Shown: positions 4,931 to 5,014 of the stretch, piece by piece | Numbering within the stretch: the stretch's first letter is position 1 | Layout of the letters: every line of letters starts with the position of its first letter | NCBI GenBank assembly: GCA_913055195.1 | Contig: CAJXJU010000141.1 | Location: 1-5,014, forward strand | Reading direction: 5' to 3' | From: an uncultured Desulfohalobiaceae bacterium | GTDB taxonomy: Bacteria; Desulfobacterota; Desulfovibrionia; Desulfovibrionales; Desulfonatronovibrionaceae | Length of the DNA stretch: 5,014 nt | Made by a program: the position numbers and the translations under genes | The notes under the pieces: generated by a model | Seen by the model: only the letters and a program-made list of their open reading frames with translations | Told to the model about the DNA's origin: nothing | Database searches by the model: none

Positions 4931-5014
4931 CCACAGCACCAACCGAACTCTTAAGCATGGCATGGCAAATTTCAAATCTTCGTGCAAACAAGACCTTTGT
5001 TAGGTGCTCGGTTG
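4931..5014. other. Unassigned 3' tail of the window
   Basis: No convincing gene is seen. A frame from the ATG at 4957 stays open for 19 codons to the window edge but has no Shine-Dalgarno, so it is not called as a gene. CAACCGA at 4940-4946 is inverted as TCGGTTG at 5008-5014, exactly at the window end, so a longer inverted repeat might continue outside. GCATG is doubled at 4955-4964. Confidence 0.3.

Noticed and set aside
4779..4991. Minus-strand open frame over the 3' end, reading R-I-S-D-F-like residues
   Set aside because: Its open character comes from the TCCGAAA heptamers, which commonly give such spurious frames, and it overlaps the end of the amidotransferase gene.
4957..5014. Possible start of a further gene at the ATG at 4957
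   Set aside because: Nineteen open codons to the window edge with no Shine-Dalgarno are not enough evidence.

Overview
This AT-rich bacterial window carries four tightly packed genes, all on the + strand, with short intergenic gaps (20, 19 and 41 bases) that suggest one transcription unit, at least for the first three. The lipoprotein signal, the signal peptidase I substrate and the protein families (GNA1162/DUF799-like, LPP20-like) point to a Gram-negative organism. The specific C-terminal module of the third protein, and the 7-base TCCGAAA-type intergenic repeats, remind me of Desulfobacterota (sulfate/sulfur reducers). That assignment is from recall and inference, with no marker gene to prove it.

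Layout. Bases 1-103 are a leader with three tandem AGGGGTA-type heptamers and a very strong Shine-Dalgarno. Bases 104-2209 encode a 701-aa predicted outer-membrane lipoprotein: an N-terminal GNA1162/DUF799-like domain, an Ig-like segment interrupted by a helical stretch, a fibronectin type III domain and a C-terminal right-handed parallel beta-helix. Bases 2230-2919 encode a 229-aa protein whose centre is ten uninterrupted in-phase 11-residue (hendecad) coiled-coil repeats, ending in one membrane helix. Bases 2939-4126 encode a 395-aa exported protein with an LPP20-like domain, a coiled coil and a conserved-looking C-terminal domain. Bases 4168-4860 encode a stand-alone class I glutamine amidotransferase with an intact Cys-His-Glu triad; it looks like a metabolic enzyme unrelated to its neighbours. 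Bases 4861-5014 hold a 28-base hairpin, degenerate tandem heptamers and an unassigned tail.

How they may work together. The first three genes look like an envelope set: an outer-membrane lipoprotein with a large beta-helix/FN3 extension, a membrane-anchored rigid coiled-coil rod, and a periplasmic LPP20-type coiled-coil protein. GNA1162-like and LPP20-like proteins elsewhere accompany outer-membrane assembly or secretion machinery (CsgG-type lipoproteins, flagellar outer-membrane accessory proteins). An envelope-spanning assembly or surface-export complex is therefore a reasonable hypothesis, but nothing in the sequence proves it. No CRISPR array, tRNA, rRNA, transposase or phage gene is visible.
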